DNA of 6,923 nt from Alphaproteobacteria bacterium. GTDB taxonomy: Bacteria > Pseudomonadota > Alphaproteobacteria > Sphingomonadales > Sphingomonadaceae. Location: NCBI GenBank assembly GCA_018830415.1, contig JAHJSJ010000246.1, positions 1 to 6,923 of the forward strand, in the 5' to 3' direction. The notes beneath the pieces were generated by a model. The model did no database searches and was not told the DNA's origin. It worked only from the letters and a program-made list of their open reading frames with translations. Shown here one piece after another: positions 4,243 to 6,923 of this stretch; the first letter of the stretch is position 1, and each line of letters begins with the position of its first letter. The translations under genes and the position numbers were made by a program.

Positions 4243-6210
4243 TCAACGCAGGAAGGCATCGACCGGGCGCGGCAGGCCCGCTTCGGCCGGATACATGTGC
4301 GAATAGGTCACTGCATTGCCGATCACCCGCATGATGTAATAGCGGGTTTCGAAATTGGCCGGGATCTTCTCGACCCATGTGACCCAGTCGGTATCGCCCC
4401 GGCGTGGATCGCCGTTCAGCCGCAGCCACTGGTTCACGCGCCCCGGCCCGGCATTGTAAGCCCCCACTGCGAGCGGATAGGCCCCGCCGTAATAGCTCAT
4501 CATCCGGGCGAAATAGGCATCGCCCAGCTGGATGTTGTAATGCGGCGCTGCGGTCAGATCGGCTGACAGGTAGTTGATCCCCAGCTTGCCCGCCTGTTCG
4601 CGCGCGGTGCCTGGCATCAACTGCATCACCCCGCGCGCGCCGGCATGGCTTTCGCGATGCTGGTCAAATTCGCTTTCTTGACGGCTGATGGCGTGGACCA
4701 TCGTCCAGTCATTGACCACAGGCGGCGTGGATACGGTCGGAAAGCCGATCCGTTCCAATCCGGCCAGCCCGTTTTCGCCCGCTTTCATGCCCAGCACCAC
4801 GGCCATTTCATCAAGCCCGGTTTCGCGCGCCAGCATGGCGGCCATCAGCATTTCTTCGGGGCTGTCAGCCTCATCGCCCAGCGCCTCGAAAAAGCGGCGT
4901 TCGGTGCGCCAGTCGCGGCGGCCCACGGCGATGGCGCGGATCGCCTTGACCAGCGGGCGGCTTTCAAATTCGGCGCGGACAGCGGCGTCCATCGCGGGCT
5001 GGGGCAGGTGGGAAAAGGCGGGCATCGGGCGGTTCATCGCCGCAAGCGCCAACTGGCCATAGTAATAATCAGGCCAGCGCGCTGCCATTTCATAATAACG
5101 CACCGCATCGGCTTCATTGCCCGATTGGCGCGCGGCGCGGCCCGCCCAGAAATAGCCTTTGGCCTTGGTTAGCGGGGTCTTGGCGGCATCGCCATAGCGT
5201 TGGAACAGCGGTGCGGCCGCTGCGCCATCACCCAGATCCCACAGCGCTTTGGTGCCGCCCAGCCACATCAGATCGGTGTAACGATCACGCAAGGTAAAGC
5301 TGGTGAGCGACAGGTCGGTTCCGGGTGCAAACAGATCATCGGTGCGGCTTGCGATTTGCACCGCGCCGCGCGCCCCGCTCGCCTTGGCCAGCGCCAGCAG
5401 ATCGCCCACGAAGGTTTCGGGATCGCGGGCAGGGCGGGTGAAGGTCGGGCGGCTGGCGAACACCCGCACCGCTTCCCCGGCTTGGCCGGTAGCGCGCAGA
5501 TGCTTGACGAGGTTGAAGATATAACCGGGATCGGCCTCAGCCCCAGCGGGCACGGCAAGGCCAGCGGCCTCGGGCCGCGCACCGCGCAGCAGCGATAGGC
5601 GGGCGAGCGGCAACGCCCGGTCAGCTTCGCGCAGGTTCATCACCTGCCGCGCTGCCGCATCGGCATTGCCCTGCCACAACAGCGCATCCATCCGCACGGA
5701 GTGATCTTCAGGCGAGAACTGCGCGCCATACAGGCCCGACAGATACAGTTCCGCCGGATCGCTCATCGCGCCGCCGCGCCATGCCAGCCTCGCTTCGGCC
5801 GCGGCTTCGGGCCGCTGCGCCCCGGCCAGCGCCAGCGCATAGCGCGCGCGCGCCGGATTGGTCAGCGGCGGGTTGGCATCGAAATAGCGCAGCAGATCGG
5901 CCTGCGGTGGGGCCTCCTTCTCCAGCGCGGCCTCAGCCCGCAGACGCAGGATTTCCGTTCGTGGGAAGCTGGGATAGGCCAGCACAAACCCCGCATAATC
6001 GGCAAATGCCAGTTCCCGATTGGCGTGGAGCACTTCCCACCGGGCCACCGCTGCGCTGATCGCGGCGGGTTGACGCGCGACCATATTATCGCCCGCAGGC
6101 GCAACGTAAACCTGCGCGGCCAGCGGCGCGGCAGCGACCATCGCCGTGCCGAATCCAATCGCGGTCAGAACCCGCAAGGAAATCATATAATTACGGTCCA
6201 TGCTGGACAT
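4243..6210 (-). CDS. Soluble lytic murein transglycosylase (Slt70-type, GH23)
   Basis: A 655-residue periplasmic enzyme that cleaves the MurNAc-GlcNAc bond of peptidoglycan with formation of 1,6-anhydroMurNAc. An N-terminal signal peptide (about residues 9-33, LAAQ cleavage) is followed by a long alanine-rich helical region (about 45-480) resembling the superhelical U and L domains of Slt70. The catalytic domain is at about 497-600: AISRQESEF with Glu512 as the catalytic acid, HAGARGVMQLMPGTA (522-536), YNIQLGDAYFARM, and AVGAYNAGPGRVNQW (581-595). FETRYYIMRVIGNAVTY follows near the C-terminus, also typical. The length is comparable to Slt70 (about 620-645). An AAGGAG lies 12 bases before the ATG at 6210, a long spacing. 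ATGs at 6201 and 6186 would still retain the signal. It is the first gene of the minus-strand cluster and divergent from dapA. Confidence 0.93.
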   Translation of the reverse strand: MSSMDRNYMISLRVLTAIGFGTAMVAAAPLAAQVYVAPAGDNMVARQPAAISAAVARWEVLHANRELAFADYAGFVLAYPSFPRTEILRLRAEAALEKEAPPQADLLRYFDANPPLTNPARARYALALAGAQRPEAAAEARLAWRGGAMSDPAELYLSGLYGAQFSPEDHSVRMDALLWQGNADAAARQVMNLREADRALPLARLSLLRGARPEAAGLAVPAGAEADPGYIFNLVKHLRATGQAGEAVRVFASRPTFTRPARDPETFVGDLLALAKASGARGAVQIASRTDDLFAPGTDLSLTSFTLRDRYTDLMWLGGTKALWDLGDGAAAAPLFQRYGDAAKTPLTKAKGYFWAGRAARQSGNEADAVRYYEMAARWPDYYYGQLALAAMNRPMPAFSHLPQPAMDAAVRAEFESRPLVKAIRAIAVGRRDWRTERRFFEALGDEADSPEEMLMAAMLARETGLDEMAVVLGMKAGENGLAGLERIGFPTVSTPPVVNDWTMVHAISRQESEFDQHRESHAGARGVMQLMPGTAREQAGKLGINYLSADLTAAPHYNIQLGDAYFARMMSYYGGAYPLAVGAYNAGPGRVNQWLRLNGDPRRGDTDWVTWVEKIPANFETRYYIMRVIGNAVTYSHMYPAEAGLPRPVDAFLR

Positions 6211-6313
6211 AGTGCCAATCGGCTCCTTATCAGGCGCTTAACAGGAGAGGGACGTGAAGCTTCATTTCGCACCTTGATCCACCTTACCTAATGGCTTTGG
6301 CAGGAAAATGGCA
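6211..6313. promoter_or_regulatory. Divergent slt/dapA intergenic region
   Basis: This short spacer must hold the promoters for the leftward slt cluster and the rightward dapA gene. An AAGGAG ribosome site for slt is at 6223-6228 on the minus strand. An AGGA for dapA is at 6302-6305 on the plus strand. A 10-base perfect palindrome TGAAGCTTCA lies at 6255-6264 near the middle and could be a protein site shared by both directions. I did not find confident -35/-10 pairs for either strand. Confidence 0.5.
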
Positions 6314-6923
6314 ATGTTCAGCGGATCGATACCCGCTCTGGTGACTCCTTTTCGCGGCGGGACGTTTGACGAGAGCGCCTTCCGGCGATTGGTCGACTGG
6401 CAGATCGACAATGGCAGCGCGGCTTTGGTGCCCTGCGGCACGACGGGGGAGGCTTCGACCCTGTCGAACGCGGAACATCACCGCGTGATAGAGGTGTGCA
6501 TCGAACAGGCGGCCGGCCGCGTGCCGGTGATTGCTGGCTGCGGCAGCAATGACACTCGCAACGCCGCGCTGCACATGAACTTTGCGCGCAAGGCAGGGGC
6601 CGCGGCGGGTCTGTGCGTCGCCCCCTATTACAACCGCCCCAGCCAGCGCGGCTTGGTGGCGCATTTCAGCTATCTGGCGGAAAACTGCGAACTGCCGATC
6701 GTGCTTTATAATGTGCCCGCGCGCACCGTGACCGATATTCTCGATGACACCGTGGTCGAACTGGTGCGCAAATATCCCGACCGGATCATCGCCATCAAGG
6801 ATGCGAGCGGCGATCTGTCGCGGGTTGCCGATCACCGCATGGGCATTGGCCGCGATTTCTGCCAGCTATCGGGCAATGACGAATTGTGGCTACCCCACGC
6901 GGCGGCAGGCGGGCGCGGGTGCA
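6314..6923 (+). CDS. dapA: 4-hydroxy-tetrahydrodipicolinate synthase (partial, 3' end outside window)
   Basis: Condenses pyruvate with aspartate semialdehyde, the first committed step to diaminopimelate and lysine, in the cytoplasm. The 203 codons visible cover about two thirds of a usual 290-residue protein. Key residues are in place: GTTGE (42-46) with the threonine pair, APYYNRP (103-109) with the tyrosine that reaches the neighbouring subunit, catalytic Tyr132 in YNVP, Arg137 for the substrate carboxylate, and Schiff-base Lys162 in IKDASGD. SGNDELWLPHAA near the edge is the usual continuation. The start at 6314 (MFSGSIPALVTPF) was chosen because AGGA sits eight bases upstream. The ATG at 6308 in the same frame leaves only two bases. 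The reading frame is open to the window edge. Diaminopimelate links it to peptidoglycan synthesis, opposite in role to the divergent transglycosylase. Confidence 0.95.
   Translation, partial: MFSGSIPALVTPFRGGTFDESAFRRLVDWQIDNGSAALVPCGTTGEASTLSNAEHHRVIEVCIEQAAGRVPVIAGCGSNDTRNAALHMNFARKAGAAAGLCVAPYYNRPSQRGLVAHFSYLAENCELPIVLYNVPARTVTDILDDTVVELVRKYPDRIIAIKDASGDLSRVADHRMGIGRDFCQLSGNDELWLPHAAAGGRGC

Noticed and set aside
6261..6289. Possible dapA promoter TTCATT-N17-TTACCT
   Set aside because: Spacing is right but the second hexamer matches the sigma-70 consensus poorly; too weak to annotate.
6284..6835. Minus-strand open frame of 183 codons opposite dapA
   Set aside because: The plus strand encodes DapA with all catalytic motifs; the antisense frame shows no recognisable domain.

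Overview
The window is about 6.9 kb of GC-rich DNA with compact, tightly coupled genes. It most likely comes from an alphaproteobacterium of the order Sphingomonadales, possibly the Erythrobacteraceae. This placement rests on protein character: the RlmN N-terminus (MADTALMTIPG), the IalB-like protein, and glycine-zipper proteins ending in RCR are all familiar from that group. No database search was run.

Layout from left to right. Two tandem paralogous genes for secreted glycine-zipper (2TM, 17 kDa surface antigen-like) proteins lie on the minus strand at about 83-451 and 587-1090. Each has its own upstream region, and a strong hairpin at 545-578 separates them. Next comes a minus-strand cluster read from right to left: a Slt70-type soluble lytic transglycosylase (4243-6210), a GreB-type transcript cleavage factor (3750-4229), an IalB-like periplasmic protein (3269-3757), the 23S rRNA/tRNA adenine-C2 methyltransferase RlmN (1895-3229) and a YiiM-like MOSC protein (1224-1886). 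Gaps in the cluster run from an 8-base overlap to about 40 bases, so it looks like one operon. A short divergent intergenic region (6211-6313) separates it from dapA on the plus strand, which runs off the window's right edge.

The genes are mostly housekeeping: peptidoglycan turnover (slt), lysine/diaminopimelate synthesis feeding peptidoglycan (dapA), rescue of backtracked RNA polymerase (greB) and ribosome modification (rlmN). Small envelope proteins accompany them. No mobile element, phage gene, CRISPR array or RNA gene was recognised, and no gene-free stretch exceeds about 140 bases.

The most unusual point is inside rlmN. An in-frame insertion of about 50 codons sits between the radical-SAM cysteine motif and the GMGEP motif. 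It contains a GC-rich palindrome resembling a dispersed intergenic repeat, plus a run of eight aspartates encoded by a hexanucleotide tandem repeat. The paired glycine-zipper genes, one carrying a long Asp/Arg/Tyr-rich insert, and a 9-base element shared upstream of both are second-tier observations. I did not see a convincing new multi-gene system.
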